Assembly (NCBI RefSeq): GCF_001424705.1
Contig: NZ_LMRA01000012.1
Coordinates: 388,886 to 452,885 of the forward strand
Length of the DNA: 64,000 nucleotides
Reading direction: 5' to 3'
Source of the DNA: Methylobacterium sp. Leaf465
GTDB lineage: Bacteria; Pseudomonadota; Alphaproteobacteria; Rhizobiales; Beijerinckiaceae
The translations under genes and the position numbers were made by a program. Positions 1 through 11,871 of this stretch are shown piece by piece (within the stretch, counting starts at the first letter, position 1; each line of letters starts with the position of its first letter). The notes beneath the pieces were generated by a model. It worked only from the letters and a program-made list of their open reading frames with translations, did not search any database and had not been told where the DNA came from.

Positions 1-2
1 GT

Positions 3-701
3 TGGCTCGGGACGGAGACCGCCCGCAAGCAGCTGATGATGGCGGGCTATCGGTCGCCGGGGGCCGAGACGGGATTCCTGTTCTTCCGCCTGGTGACGCC
101 GATCGTTCTGGCTCTGGTCGCGATCTTCTACCTCTTCGTGCTCGGTGTCCTCGATCAGCCGTTTGCCATCCGCACGATGATCGTCATCGGCGTGCTCCTG
201 TTCGGCATCAAGGCCCCGGAGTTGTACCTCCACAACCGCGCCAGCAAGCGGCAGACCGAGATCCGGGCCGCCTGGCCGGATGCCCTCGACCTCACGCTGA
301 TCTGCGTCGAGTCCGGCATGTCCGTCGAACACGCGTTCCGGCGCGTCAGCACCGAGGTGGTCGGGCAATCCATCGTGCTCGCCGAGGAACTCGCGGTCCT
401 GACCGCCGAGCTCTCCTACCTGCCGGATCGGCGCATCGCCTTTGAAAACCTCGCCAACCGCATCGGTCTCGATCAGATCAAGGCGGTGACGACGGCACTG
501 ATCCAGGCCGAGCGCTACGGAACGCCCGTCGGCCAGGCCTTGCGCGTGCTGTCCCAGGAAAGCCGCGACATGCGGATGAACGAGGCGGAGAAGAAGGCCG
601 CCGCCCTGCCGCCGAAGCTGACGGTGCCGATGATCCTGTTCTTCCTTCCGGTACTCTTCGTCGTCATCCTGACCCCGGCGATGATCCAGATCTTCCGTTA
701 G
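3..701 (+). CDS. tadC: Type II secretion system F family protein (TadC), C-terminal part
   Basis: The reading frame is open to the left edge, so the N-terminus lies outside the window. About 232 residues are visible. They contain two strongly hydrophobic segments near the visible start (FLFFRL... and the following VLALVAIFYLF stretch), a cytoplasmic helical domain with the motif WPDALDLTLICVESGMS that is typical of GspF/TadC proteins, and a C-terminal hydrophobic helix (MILFFLPVLFVVIL). TadC is an inner-membrane platform protein of the tight-adherence (Flp) pilus machine and works with TadB and the TadA ATPase. TadE/TadG proteins occur 40 kb away in this window but not next to it. Recognition rests on motif memory and is strong. 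Confidence 0.88.
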   Translation, partial: WLGTETARKQLMMAGYRSPGAETGFLFFRLVTPIVLALVAIFYLFVLGVLDQPFAIRTMIVIGVLLFGIKAPELYLHNRASKRQTEIRAAWPDALDLTLICVESGMSVEHAFRRVSTEVVGQSIVLAEELAVLTAELSYLPDRRIAFENLANRIGLDQIKAVTTALIQAERYGTPVGQALRVLSQESRDMRMNEAEKKAAALPPKLTVPMILFFLPVLFVVILTPAMIQIFR

Positions 702-840
702 GCCCCGGCCTTCACATTCACGTGGCCCGTGACCCTTGAACGCGGCGTTGGCTCCGGAGCCGGCCCAACGCAAGGATGTTCAGCGCATCCGTTTCCTGCC
801 ATGCGACGGGGATGCTCCCAACGCTGTCACCGGACTTCGC

Positions 841-1512
841 ATGAACGTCCTCACCTACGCGATCGGCGATATTCACGGCTGCGCCGATGCGTTGCTCCGT
901 CTGTTGGAGCGGATCAACCTGCACCGGGCCGGGCGTCCGGCCCGAATCGTCTGCCTGGGCGACTACGTGGATCGGGGTCCCGAGAGCGCCCGGGTGATCG
1001 AGATTCTCAGGCACCTTCAGCGCGACGCTCCGAGTGCCCTCACCTGCCTGATGGGCAACCACGAGCAGATGATGCTGGAGGCCTATCGCGACCCGCATGG
1101 GGCTTCCACCTGGCTGAGCAACGGCGGCCGGCAGACCCTCCGCTCCTTTGGAATCACCGGCCCGGAAGCGTTTCCGCCCGACGTGCTGACCTGGCTCTCA
1201 TACCTGCCCACCGTCCATGAGGACGCCGCGCACTACTTCGTCCATGCCGGCTTTCGCCCCGGGCGAACCGGCGTCGATCCCGATATGTGGAACCGCCTCT
1301 GGATCCGAGAGCCGTTTCTCGGCACGGCTTTCGACTTCGGGAAGCACGTGGTTCACGGACACACGCCGCAACTGGAGGGGATGCCCGACCGGCAACCCTA
1401 CCGCACCAACCTCGACACGGGTTGCGTCTACGGCCGGTGCCTCACGGCCGGCGTCTTCGATGAGACGCAGGGGCCGCCGATCGACGTTCTGCAGGTCGAT
1501 CGCGACGGTTAG
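841..1512 (+). CDS. PPP-family metallophosphoesterase / serine-threonine protein phosphatase
   Basis: The 223-residue protein carries the three PPP signature motifs in order: GDIHG near residue 9, GDYVDRG near residue 42 and GNHE near residue 81. A C-terminal VVHGHTP supplies the last metal-ligand histidine. This is the bacterial diadenosine tetraphosphatase/PrpE-like protein phosphatase fold, which uses two metal ions to hydrolyse phosphoesters. I chose the ATG at 841 because the product then begins five residues before GDIHG, as usual for the family; an in-frame start at 736 would add 35 unconserved residues. The exact substrate (phosphoprotein or Ap4A) cannot be read from sequence. It appears monocistronic. 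Confidence 0.85.
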   Translation: MNVLTYAIGDIHGCADALLRLLERINLHRAGRPARIVCLGDYVDRGPESARVIEILRHLQRDAPSALTCLMGNHEQMMLEAYRDPHGASTWLSNGGRQTLRSFGITGPEAFPPDVLTWLSYLPTVHEDAAHYFVHAGFRPGRTGVDPDMWNRLWIREPFLGTAFDFGKHVVHGHTPQLEGMPDRQPYRTNLDTGCVYGRCLTAGVFDETQGPPIDVLQVDRDG

Positions 1513-1874
1513 TTTGATGCAATTTGTTTGTGGATCGGACCGGTCCAAAGAGTTGCCGAAGTCCTCGTGCGGCGGCTCGTGCCTCAGGGACCCGTCATTG
1601 GGATGCGGTGTCTGCGGAACGCCTGCCGGTCGTCCAGGGGACGAACCTCGCCCCACCCATTTCCCGACGTCGACGCACGCCCATCTTCGAAAAGCATTGC
1701 CGACCGTGCCCGGCAGCCTCTAGCATCCCGAGCGTCGGAGCCAATCAACGAGCGCCGCGGTCAGGGATCAGAAGCGATGTCGTGGTGCCAAGCGCCGCCC
1801 GCCCCACAGGACCGGCATCGGCGGTCCCGCCCTCCGCGTGCCCAGCCCTGCCCCCGCCTCCACGGAGCGACCAC
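1513..1874. other. Intergenic stretch, no supported gene
   Basis: About 360 bases between the phosphatase and the amidohydrolase. Frames through it are arginine- and proline-rich and look like translated noncoding GC-rich DNA. No clear promoter or hairpin was recognised. Confidence 0.5.
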
Positions 1875-3152
1875 ATGGACGCGGTGACCCGCCGGGCGTG
1901 GCTCGCTGGGGCGGCCGCCACGAGCCTCGTGGCCACGACCGGGGCCTCGGCGGAACCGGACCCGGGCGGTCCTTTCGACCTCGTGATACGGGGTGGCGAG
2001 GTGATCGATCCGAGCCAGTCCCTACGCGGAAAGCGCGACATCGGTATCCGTCACGGACGGATCGCCGCCCTCGCGGCGGATCTGCCGACGGATCGGGCCA
2101 AGCAGACGATCGACGCTTCCGGCAAGCTCGTGCTGCCCGGCCTCGTCGACCTCCACGCCCACACCTTTCCCTATGGCTCGGCGATCGGCATCCCGGCCGA
2201 TGAGACGGTCCCGTTCTCCGGGGTGACGACGGTGGTCTCCGCCGGAGACGCGGGCGCCAACACCATCGCCGCCCTGCGCCGGCACATCGCCGCGCAGACC
2301 CGGACGCGGATGTTCGCCTTCGTGCACATCGCCAATCACGGACTGTCGGCCTTCCCCGTCGCGGAACTCTACACCATCGACAACGCCCAGGTGGACGCCT
2401 GCGCGCTGGCCATCGCGGAGAACCCGGACTTCGTCCTCGGCGCCAAGGTGCGAATGTCGGAGAACGTCATCTTCAAGCATGGCGCCGAGCCCCTGCGCCG
2501 GGCGATCCAGGCCTGTGAGCTGTCGGGACGACCCGCCAAAGTGATGGCGCATATCGGCGGCGTCGAGACTGCCGACCTGATGAGCCGCATCCTCGACCTG
2601 CTGCGGCCGGGCGACATCCTCACGCACTGCTACTCGGGCGCGCCCAACATGGCTGGGCAGTTCACCAACATCGTCCAGGATGGCAAGCTCCTCCCGGCGG
2701 CCCTGGCCGCCAAGCAGCGCGGCGTCGTGTTCGACATCGGCCACGGTGGCGGTTCCTTCGATTTCACCGTGGCGGAGGCGGCCATCGCGCAGGGAGCTCC
2801 GCCCGATACGATCTCGTCGGATCTGCACGTCGTCTCCGGCAATACGCCGGGCATGCCGTTCCTGCCCCTGGTGATGAGCAAGTTCCTGCCCCTGGGCTTC
2901 AGCCTGGAACAGGTCATCGCGATGGCGACCGCGGCACCCGCCCGGGTGATCGACCGGGACGCGAAGCTCGGGACGCTGCAGGTCGGAGCGCCGGGCGACG
3001 TCTCGGTGATGGAATGGGTCGAGCGGCCGCTCTCCGTGGTCGACACCCGCAACAACCGCCGCGACGGAACGGGCTTCCTCTCGCCCGTCCAGACCGTGAA
3101 CAACGGCGTCCCGTTCGGACGCCCGTATCAGCTGCCCTTCTCCGTTCGATGA
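1875..3152 (+). CDS. Amidohydrolase/deacetylase family metallohydrolase, Tat-exported
   Basis: The 425-residue protein starts with a Tat-like signal (TRRAWLAGAAATSLVATTGASA), where the twin arginine is followed by a hydrophobic stretch and a likely signal peptidase site. Then come the amidohydrolase hallmarks: FDLVIRGGEVIDP, a metal-binding LPGLVDLHAHTFP (HxH), a later KVMAHIGG, LTHCYSG, and SSDLH with the metal-ligand aspartate. The C-terminus has the usual GTLQVGAPGDVSV strand. This matches the dihydroorotase-like amidohydrolase/deacetylase group, hydrolysing an amide or N-acyl bond in the periplasm; the substrate is not predictable. The ATG at 1875 is chosen because it gives a complete signal peptide; the open frame extends upstream without homology. 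Confidence 0.85.
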   Translation: MDAVTRRAWLAGAAATSLVATTGASAEPDPGGPFDLVIRGGEVIDPSQSLRGKRDIGIRHGRIAALAADLPTDRAKQTIDASGKLVLPGLVDLHAHTFPYGSAIGIPADETVPFSGVTTVVSAGDAGANTIAALRRHIAAQTRTRMFAFVHIANHGLSAFPVAELYTIDNAQVDACALAIAENPDFVLGAKVRMSENVIFKHGAEPLRRAIQACELSGRPAKVMAHIGGVETADLMSRILDLLRPGDILTHCYSGAPNMAGQFTNIVQDGKLLPAALAAKQRGVVFDIGHGGGSFDFTVAEAAIAQGAPPDTISSDLHVVSGNTPGMPFLPLVMSKFLPLGFSLEQVIAMATAAPARVIDRDAKLGTLQVGAPGDVSVMEWVERPLSVVDTRNNRRDGTGFLSPVQTVNNGVPFGRPYQLPFSVR

Positions 3153-3176
3153 GGCCGACCGGCTATTTTTCTGTTC

Positions 3177-3201
3177 ATCCCGCGCGGGAGCGGCGCGGGA
3201 T
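3177..3201 (+). terminator. Hairpin after the amidohydrolase gene
   Basis: An 8-bp perfect stem (ATCCCGCG pairing with CGCGGGAT) around a 9-nt loop begins 25 nt after the amidohydrolase stop. No T-tract follows directly, so it is only a candidate terminator. The rest of 3202-3453 contains no supported gene and probably holds the kdp promoter. Confidence 0.4.
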
Positions 3202-3453
3202 ATGAAACGCCGCCGACGGGGACGGGTTTTCGGCGCGACCTCGACGACGACCCTCGTGTATACCAGCGGCTCGGCAGCGACCCGTTCGCGAGGGTTCGAG
3301 CCGCCGACGCCGCGCGCTCCGATCCTCATGCCATCCTTATAAAATCGCGTGGCGCGCTCACTCGAACCCTAATGCGGTTCCCGTCCATGCTCCGGGCGAG
3401 CGTGATCGGTCGTGACGACCCGGGCCGATCCGCCGCACAGGATCGGACCCCTC

Positions 3454-3537
3454 ATGCTCGACATCGCCTTCCTGGCCACAGGACTCGCCTTCTTCGGTCT
3501 CGCCGCCGGGTACGCCCTGCTGTGCGAACGCCTCTGA
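3454..3537 (+). CDS. Small membrane peptide at the head of the kdp operon
   Basis: A 27-residue peptide: one hydrophobic helix followed by a short CERL tail. It lies 25 nt before kdpF on the same strand and is too short for automatic gene calling. From memory, similar roughly 27-residue peptides ending in Cys-(D/E)-Arg-Leu sit in the same place before kdpF in many bacteria, which argues that it is translated. No function is established. It may be an accessory subunit or a second KdpF-like stabiliser of the pump. The start codon has a GGATCGGACC sequence upstream, which is a poor ribosome-binding site. Confidence 0.55.
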   Translation: MLDIAFLATGLAFFGLAAGYALLCERL

Positions 3538-3562
3538 GCGCGCTGACGGGAGCATCCCCCTC

Positions 3563-3652
3563 ATGACCCTCGACCTCACCCTCGGCGCCCTCGTGACCCT
3601 GGGGCTGCTCGGCTACCTCACCTACGCCCTCGTGCGCCCCGAGCGGTTCTGA
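3563..3652 (+). CDS. kdpF: K+-transporting ATPase subunit KdpF
   Basis: A 29-residue single-pass membrane peptide. The core [15 protein letters not shown] matches the E. coli KdpF pattern LLGYLVYALINAEAF closely. KdpF is a lipid-like peptide that stabilises the KdpFABC complex in the inner membrane. It lies 35 nt before kdpA, in the expected order F-A-B-C. Confidence 0.85.
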   Translation: MTLDLTLGALVTLGLLGYLTYALVRPERF

Positions 3653-3687
3653 CGCGCCCTCCGGACGAATTCCCAAGGACCACCTCC

Positions 3688-5403
3688 ATGACCATCAACG
3701 GCTGGATTCAGGTCGCGCTGTTCTGCGCGATCGTGCTGGCGCTCGTCAGGCCGCTCGGCGGGTACATGACCCGCGTGTTCCAAGGCGAGCGTACCCTTCT
3801 CTCGCCCGTTCTCCGGCCCGTCGAGACCGGACTCTATCGCCTGGCCGGCATCGACGCACGGGGCGAGCAGAGCTGGCTCAGCTACGGGCTCGCCATGCTG
3901 ACGTTCCACGCCCTCGGCTTCGCCATGCTCTACGGGCTCCTGCGCCTGCAGGACGTCCTGCCTCTGAACCCGGCCGGACAAGGGGCCGTGGCGCCGGATC
4001 TCGCCTTCAACACCGCGGCGAGCTTCGTGACGAATACCAACTGGCAGAACTACGGCGGCGAGAGCACCCTCTCCTACCTGTCGCAGATGCTCGGGCTGAC
4101 CCACCAGAACTTCCTCTCGGCCGCCACCGGCATTGCCCTCGCGGTCGCTCTCGTTCGGGGCTTCGCGCGAGCTTCGGCCCGGACGGTTGGCTCGTTCTGG
4201 GTCGATCTGACCCGCTGCACCCTCTACGTGCTGCTGCCGATCTGCGTGATCTACTCCCTGTTCCTGGTCTCACAGGGCATCCCCCAGACCCTGGGCGCCT
4301 CCATTGAGGCCACGACGCTCGAAGGCGCCACCCAGACGATCGCAATCGGGCCCGTGGCGAGCCAAGTCGCGATCAAGATGCTCGGCACCAACGGCGGGGG
4401 GTTCTTCAACGCCAACGCGGCTCATCCCTTCGAGAACCCGACCGCGCTGTCCAACTTCATCCAGATCGTCTCGATCTTCGTCCTCGGCGCGGCAATGACC
4501 AACGTCTTCGGCCGCATGGTCGGCGACGAGCGGCAGGGTTGGGCGATTCTCGGCGCCATGGGCGTGCTGTTTCTCGCCGGCGTCCTCGTCACGTACGCCA
4601 GCGAGGCCGCGGGCAGCTCCGTGCTGAATGGGCTCGGGCTCGCGGGCGGCAACATGGAGGGCAAGGAGCTGCGCTTCGGCATCGTCGCCTCGGCACTGTT
4701 CGCGGTGGTGACCACCGCCGCCTCCTGCGGCGCGGTCAACGCGATGCACGACAGCTTCACCGCCCTCGGCGGCCTGATCCCGATGATCAACATGCAGCTC
4801 GGCGAGATCATCGTCGGCGGCGTCGGCGCCGGCCTCTACGGCATGCTTGTCTTCGTCATCGTGGCGATCTTCGTCGCCGGGCTCATGGTCGGCCGGACCC
4901 CCGAGTATCTCGGCAAGAAGATCGAGGCGCGGGAGGTGAAGATGGCCATGCTCGCCATCCTGTGCCTGCCTCTGATGATGCTGGGATTCACCGGCCTCGC
5001 CACCGTGGTGGCCGCCGGCCTCGCCGGCCCCGCCAATGCCGGGCCGCACGGATTCTCGGAGATCCTCTACGCCTTCACGTCCGCCGCGGCCAACAACGGC
5101 TCGGCCTTCGGCGGCCTCAGCGGCAACACGCCGTTCTACAACACGACGCTGGCGATCGGCATGCTGGTGGGGCGGTTCTTCGTGATCATCCCCGCCCTCG
5201 CCATCGCAGGCGCCCTCGCCGCCAAGAAGACCGTGCCGGCTTCCGCCGGAACCCTGCCGACCCATGGGGGGCTTTTCATCGGCATGCTGGTCGGCGTGAT
5301 CCTGATCGTCGGCGGCCTGACGTTCTTCCCGTCCCTGGCTCTCGGCCCGATCGTCGAGCACCTGGCGGGCACCGCAGGCCTGACCTTCGCGACGGGCGGC
5401 TGA
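3688..5403 (+). CDS. kdpA: K+-transporting ATPase subunit KdpA
   Basis: The 571-residue polytopic membrane protein is the channel-like, K+-selecting subunit of the high-affinity KdpFABC pump. Its length is normal for KdpA. Selectivity-filter regions are visible as [18 protein letters not shown] in the first half and [11 protein letters not shown] in the second, with a [11 protein letters not shown] loop before them, all characteristic of KdpA. About ten hydrophobic segments are present. It is followed after 269 nt by kdpB rather than directly, which is a wider gap than in E. coli. Confidence 0.97.
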   Translation: MTINGWIQVALFCAIVLALVRPLGGYMTRVFQGERTLLSPVLRPVETGLYRLAGIDARGEQSWLSYGLAMLTFHALGFAMLYGLLRLQDVLPLNPAGQGAVAPDLAFNTAASFVTNTNWQNYGGESTLSYLSQMLGLTHQNFLSAATGIALAVALVRGFARASARTVGSFWVDLTRCTLYVLLPICVIYSLFLVSQGIPQTLGASIEATTLEGATQTIAIGPVASQVAIKMLGTNGGGFFNANAAHPFENPTALSNFIQIVSIFVLGAAMTNVFGRMVGDERQGWAILGAMGVLFLAGVLVTYASEAAGSSVLNGLGLAGGNMEGKELRFGIVASALFAVVTTAASCGAVNAMHDSFTALGGLIPMINMQLGEIIVGGVGAGLYGMLVFVIVAIFVAGLMVGRTPEYLGKKIEAREVKMAMLAILCLPLMMLGFTGLATVVAAGLAGPANAGPHGFSEILYAFTSAAANNGSAFGGLSGNTPFYNTTLAIGMLVGRFFVIIPALAIAGALAAKKTVPASAGTLPTHGGLFIGMLVGVILIVGGLTFFPSLALGPIVEHLAGTAGLTFATGG

Positions 5404-5406
5404 GCG

Positions 5407-5610
5407 GTGCGCCCCGCCCTTCCACCGCGCCGGGTCCGGCGCCACCACCTTCACGGGCTCCGATCCGGTACCCGCCAGCCTCACCCAATTCCCGGGGCCC
5501 GGCCGCCCCGGCTCTCGGACCTGATCCTGGCGGTGCTCGGTGTCACCCTCCTGGGCGCCCTCGCCCTGGTGCTCGCCGCCGAGTTCACGCGCCGCGCCCT
5601 CGCACCCTGA
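5407..5610 (+). CDS. Possible small membrane protein between kdpA and kdpB
   Basis: An open frame of 67 codons starting at a GTG three bases after the kdpA stop. Its first half is arginine- and proline-rich and unconvincing. Its second half is a clean hydrophobic helix ([20 protein letters not shown]) with a short basic tail, reminiscent of KdpF-like peptides. The real product could begin at an internal start and be much shorter. I do not recognise it as a family; it is listed because the helix fills an unusually wide kdpA-kdpB gap. Confidence 0.3.
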   Translation: MRPALPPRRVRRHHLHGLRSGTRQPHPIPGARPPRLSDLILAVLGVTLLGALALVLAAEFTRRALAP

Positions 5611-5672
5611 CCAGCCACGGACCCGGCGCGTCGCGCCCGGCCGTCCCGCGCCCCTTCGTGGACCCCCCCATC

Positions 5673-7763
<2,091 letters not shown>

Positions 7764-7795
7764 CCCCCCTTCCTGTCCGAACCAGAGTTGTCTCC

Positions 7796-8401
7796 ATGCT
7801 CGCCTCCCTGCGTCCCGCTCTCGCCCTCTTCGTCGTACTGACGGCGATCACCGGCCTCGCCTATCCCCTGGCCATGACCGGCCTCGCCACGGCAATCTTC
7901 CCCGCCAAGGCCGCCGGCAGCCTCATCCGTCGCGACGGCACGATCATCGGCTCCAGTCTGATCGGCCAATCCTTCACCAGCCCGCGCTACTTCCACGGGC
8001 GCCCCTCGGCGACGGTGGCCACCGATCCGGCCGATGCAGCCAAGACCGTGCCGTCGCCCTACAACGCCTCCAACTCGGCCGGCTCCAACCTTGGACCGAC
8101 CAGCGCCGCCCTGGCCGAGCGCGTGAAGGGCGACCTCGACGCCCTGAGGGCCGAGAACCCCGGCGCGACGGTGCCGGTGGATCTCGTCACCGCCAGCGGT
8201 TCCGGGCTCGATCCCGACCTGTCCCCCGAGGCTGCCCTGTTCCAGGTGGCACGCGTGGCCCGTGCGCGAGGCGTCAGCGAGGACCGGGTGCGCGACCTCG
8301 TCGCCGCGCAGGTCGAAGGCCGGACCTTCGGGGTCCTCGGCGAGCCGCGCGTGAATGTCCTGGCGCTGAACCTCGCTTTGGACGCGCGCCTCCGGCAATA
8401 A
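7796..8401 (+). CDS. kdpC: K+-transporting ATPase subunit KdpC
   Basis: The 201-residue protein has one N-terminal membrane helix and a periplasmic domain, the standard KdpC layout. Family motifs visible are [10 protein letters not shown], GSxLIGQSF, FHGRPSA, SNLGPTS and [12 protein letters not shown]. KdpC is essential for assembly of the pump. It starts 32 nt after kdpB and is followed 36 nt later by kdpD, so structural and regulatory genes are probably one transcript. Confidence 0.96.
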   Translation: MLASLRPALALFVVLTAITGLAYPLAMTGLATAIFPAKAAGSLIRRDGTIIGSSLIGQSFTSPRYFHGRPSATVATDPADAAKTVPSPYNASNSAGSNLGPTSAALAERVKGDLDALRAENPGATVPVDLVTASGSGLDPDLSPEAALFQVARVARARGVSEDRVRDLVAAQVEGRTFGVLGEPRVNVLALNLALDARLRQ

Positions 8402-8437
8402 TCCGCGCCGGAGGACACGTGGGATGAGGGACTTTCC

Positions 8438-11173
8438 ATGAGTGAGGATGTCCGCGAGCGCCAGCGTCCCTCGCCCGAGGCCTTGCTCGACCGCGCGCGC
8501 CGGGACGAGACGGGACGGGGCCGCCTCAAGGTCTTCCTCGGCGCAGCTCCCGGGGTCGGCAAAACCTACGAGATGCTCACGATCGGCCGGGCTCGCCTCA
8601 AGGCCGGGACCGACGTGGTAATCGGCGTCGTGGAGACCCACGGCCGCAGCGAGACTGAGGCCCTGATCGAGGGCTTCGAGGTCGTTCCGCGCCGGCGGGT
8701 CCCCTACCATGACAGCGTCATCGAGGAGATGGACCTCGACGCCCTGCTGGCGCGGCGGCCGGCCCTGGCGCTAGTCGACGAACTCGCCCACACCAATGCG
8801 CCGGGCTCGCGCCATCCCAAGCGCTACCAGGATGTCGAGGAGTTGCTCGCCGCCGGCATCGACGTGCACACGACCCTCAACATTCAGCACGTCGAGAGTC
8901 TGAACGATGTCGTCGCGCAGATCACGCGCATCCGGGTGCGCGAGACGGTGCCGGACGGCATCCTCGACCGGGCGGACGACATCGAGGTGGTCGACCTCAA
9001 TCCCGACGACTTGATCGAGCGCCTGAAGGCCGGCAAGGTCTACGTGCCTGCCAATGCGGAGCGTGCCCTACGCCACTACTTTTCCCGCGGCAACCTGACC
9101 GCTCTGCGCGAACTCGCCCTGCGGCGGACCGCCGATCGGGTCGACGACGAACTCCTCAGCCACATGCAGGCTCATGCCATCGCGGGACCCTGGAGTGCCG
9201 GGGAGCGGGTCATGGTCTGCGTGAGCGAGGATCCGCGCTCAGCCGGCCTCGTCCGTTACACCAAGCGTCTGGCCGATCGCTTGCACGCGCCGTGGACTGC
9301 CGTCACGGTGGAGGGCGCGCGGAGCCTCGGCCTCAGCGAAGCGGACCGCGATCGGGTCGCCGACGCCCTGCGCCTCGCCGATCGGCTGGGCGGCGACGCC
9401 GTGACCCTGCCGGGGAGCCGGCGCGTCGCCGACGACCTCCTGGCCTATGCCCGGGGCGCCAACGTCAATCACATCGTCGTCGGCAAGGCGACGCGGTCCT
9501 GGCTGTTCGAACTCTTCAACGGCTCGGTGGTCCACGATCTCGTGCGCCGCAGCGGCGCCATCAGCATCCACGTCGTGCCCGGTGAGACGTTGCCAGCGTC
9601 CGTCTCCCCCAAGAGGGTGGCGACGGCCCCGGTCCGACCCGCCGTCGACGGCGCCGGCTACGGTTTCGCCGCCCTGGCCATCCTCGCCGGCCTCGGCCTT
9701 GCCCTCGGGCTGCAGCCCTACCTCGGGGTCGAGAACGCAGACCTGTTCCTGCTCACCGCGGTGGTGGCGGTCGCGGCGCGCTTCGGCCTGGGGCCGGCGC
9801 TGTCCGCCGTGGTCGCCGCGTCGCTGGCCTACAACTTCTTCTTCCTGCCGCCGGTCTACACGCTGACCATCGCCGACCCGACCAACGTGGCCGCGTTCCT
9901 GCTGTTCACCCTGGTTGCCGTGCTGGTCTCGAACCTCGCCGCCCGGGCTCGGGCGGTGGCGGTGGTCAGCCAGCGCCGGGCGCGGGCGACGGAGCGTCTC
10001 TACGGCTTCAGCCGCAAGCTTTCCGCCTGCGGAACCCTCGACGACGTTCTCTGGGCGACCTCCGCGCAGATCGCCGCGATGCTGCACGTACGGGTCGTGC
10101 TGCTGCTGCCCGAGGGCGATACGGTGACGGTCCGGGCCGGGTATCCCCCCGAGGACCGCCTCGACGCGGCGGATCTGGCCGCGGCGCAGTGGGCTTTCGC
10201 GAACGATCGGCCGGCGGGACGCGGGGCCGATACGCTTCCGGGTGCCCGTCGTATTTTCATACCGACGCGAACAGGTCGCGGCCCCATCGGGGTGATCGGT
10301 CTCGACGCGGACGGTAGCGGACCGATCCTCACGCCCGAGGATCGACGGCTGTTCGATGCCCTCGCCGACATGGGCGCCCTCGCCATCGAACGGGTTCGCC
10401 TCGTGGAGGATCTGGCGCGGGCGGAACGCGATGCCGAGACCGACCGGTTGCGCCAGGCCCTGCTGACTTCGATCTCCCATGACCTGCGGACACCCCTGTC
10501 CTCGGTTCTCGGGGCCGCCACGACCCTGCGCGACCTCGACGCCGATCTCGGCCGGGAGGCGAAGGGCGACCTTCTGGCGACGATCATCGCCGAATCCGAG
10601 CGGCTGAACCGCTTCATCGTCAATCTCCTCGACATGACCCGGCTCGAGGCCGGCGCGGTCGCGGCGAACCTGACCGCACAGGACGTGGCGGAGATCGTCG
10701 ACACCGCCCTGCGCCGCCTGGGCGCGATCCTGGCCGAGCACCGGGTCGTCCTGGACCTCGCACCGGATCTCCCGGCCCTTCGCCTCGACCCGGTCCTGTT
10801 CGAACAGGTCTTGGTCAACCTCCTCGACAACGCTGCGAAGTACGCCCCGGACGGCTCGACCGTCACGGTGACGGCGCAGATCGTCTCCGGCCCGTCCGGC
10901 GGGCCGTCTCAGGTCCGCCTTCAGGTCATCGACGCGGGCGACGGCCTGCCGGAGGCGGAGCGGGAGCGGGTGTTCGACAAGTTCTATCGCGCTCGGAAGG
11001 GCGACAGCGTGCGGGCCGGGACCGGACTCGGCCTCGCCATCGCCCGTGGCTTCGTGGAGGCGATGGGCGGGACGCTCACGGCGGGCAACCGGCAAGACCG
11101 CAGCGGTGCCGTCTTCACCCTCCTCTTCCCGGTGCCCGCCACGAGCGCCACCGCCTCGGACCTCGCCGCATGA
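8438..11173 (+). CDS. kdpD: Osmosensitive K+ channel histidine kinase KdpD
   Basis: The 911-residue sensor kinase has the full KdpD domain order. An N-terminal KdpD domain carries a Walker A motif (GAAPGVGKT, residues 35-43). A universal-stress-protein-like domain follows, then four closely spaced membrane helices around residues 405-500, a GAF-like region, and a HisKA/HATPase core. The phosphoacceptor is His681 in SISHDLRTP; ATP-binding boxes LLDNAAKYAP and GTGLGLAIARG follow. KdpD senses low K+ or osmotic stress and phosphorylates KdpE. Its stop overlaps the kdpE start (ATGA), indicating translational coupling. Confidence 0.96.
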   Translation: MSEDVRERQRPSPEALLDRARRDETGRGRLKVFLGAAPGVGKTYEMLTIGRARLKAGTDVVIGVVETHGRSETEALIEGFEVVPRRRVPYHDSVIEEMDLDALLARRPALALVDELAHTNAPGSRHPKRYQDVEELLAAGIDVHTTLNIQHVESLNDVVAQITRIRVRETVPDGILDRADDIEVVDLNPDDLIERLKAGKVYVPANAERALRHYFSRGNLTALRELALRRTADRVDDELLSHMQAHAIAGPWSAGERVMVCVSEDPRSAGLVRYTKRLADRLHAPWTAVTVEGARSLGLSEADRDRVADALRLADRLGGDAVTLPGSRRVADDLLAYARGANVNHIVVGKATRSWLFELFNGSVVHDLVRRSGAISIHVVPGETLPASVSPKRVATAPVRPAVDGAGYGFAALAILAGLGLALGLQPYLGVENADLFLLTAVVAVAARFGLGPALSAVVAASLAYNFFFLPPVYTLTIADPTNVAAFLLFTLVAVLVSNLAARARAVAVVSQRRARATERLYGFSRKLSACGTLDDVLWATSAQIAAMLHVRVVLLLPEGDTVTVRAGYPPEDRLDAADLAAAQWAFANDRPAGRGADTLPGARRIFIPTRTGRGPIGVIGLDADGSGPILTPEDRRLFDALADMGALAIERVRLVEDLARAERDAETDRLRQALLTSISHDLRTPLSSVLGAATTLRDLDADLGREAKGDLLATIIAESERLNRFIVNLLDMTRLEAGAVAANLTAQDVAEIVDTALRRLGAILAEHRVVLDLAPDLPALRLDPVLFEQVLVNLLDNAAKYAPDGSTVTVTAQIVSGPSGGPSQVRLQVIDAGDGLPEAERERVFDKFYRARKGDSVRAGTGLGLAIARGFVEAMGGTLTAGNRQDRSGAVFTLLFPVPATSATASDLAA

Positions 11174-11871
11174 GCCCCGCCGTTCTCGTGGTCGATGACG
11201 AGCCGCCCATCCGCAAACTCCTGCGAATGGGGCTGGCAACGCAGGGCTACACGATCTTCGAGGCGCCGAACGCGCGCGTCGCTCTTGAGATCCTGGCCCG
11301 CGAGACGATCGACCTGATCATTCTGGACCTCGGCCTGCCGGATATGCGCGGGCACGATCTTCTTCGTCGCATCCGCGAGGATCATCGCGACCTCCCGGTG
11401 GTGGTCCTGTCGAGCCGCGACGACGAGCCGGGCAAGGTCGAGGCCCTCGACCTCGGCGCGGACGACTACGTCACCAAGCCCTTCGGCATGGGTGAACTCC
11501 TGGCACGCCTGCGGGCGGCCCTGCGTCATCAGCTGGCGGTGCAGGGCGAGCGCGCCCTGTTCGAGATCGACGGCCTCAGCGTGGACCTCGTGCGCCGCAT
11601 CGTCCGCGTCCGCGGCGCGGAGGTGAAGCTGACGCCGCGGGAATACGATTTCCTGCGGGTCCTGGTGCAGCATGCCGGAAAGGCCCTGACCCACGCCCAG
11701 CTGATGAACGCGGTCTCGACCTCGTCCGACCCGCAATATCTCCGGGTCTACATGCGCCAACTCCGTCAGAAGCTCGAGGCCGATCCCGAGCGCCCTCGGA
11801 TCCTCCTCACCGAGACCGGCGTCGGCTACCGCCTGCGCGCGCCCGACGATGGGGGCGGACCAATCCGATGA
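11170..11871 (+). CDS. kdpE: OmpR-family response regulator KdpE
   Basis: The 233-residue regulator has a receiver domain with acidic pocket residues VVDDE and phosphoacceptor Asp53 (LDLGLPD), the conserved lysine in TKPFGMGEL, and a C-terminal winged-helix DNA-binding domain (LTPREYDFLRVLVQHAGKALT, ending ETGVGYRLR). It is the cognate partner of KdpD and should activate the kdp promoter. Both ends overlap neighbours by 4 nt in ATGA arrangements, kdpD upstream and the EIIA-like gene downstream. Confidence 0.95.
   Translation: MSPAVLVVDDEPPIRKLLRMGLATQGYTIFEAPNARVALEILARETIDLIILDLGLPDMRGHDLLRRIREDHRDLPVVVLSSRDDEPGKVEALDLGADDYVTKPFGMGELLARLRAALRHQLAVQGERALFEIDGLSVDLVRRIVRVRGAEVKLTPREYDFLRVLVQHAGKALTHAQLMNAVSTSSDPQYLRVYMRQLRQKLEADPERPRILLTETGVGYRLRAPDDGGGPIR

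Noticed and set aside
2022..3329. 435-codon minus-strand frame
   Set aside because: Antisense of the amidohydrolase gene; Arg/Gly/Asp-rich and without motifs.
4539..5672. Long frame running from inside kdpA into kdpB
   Set aside because: It is one frame that happens to stay open through kdpA; only the part from 5673 is kdpB.
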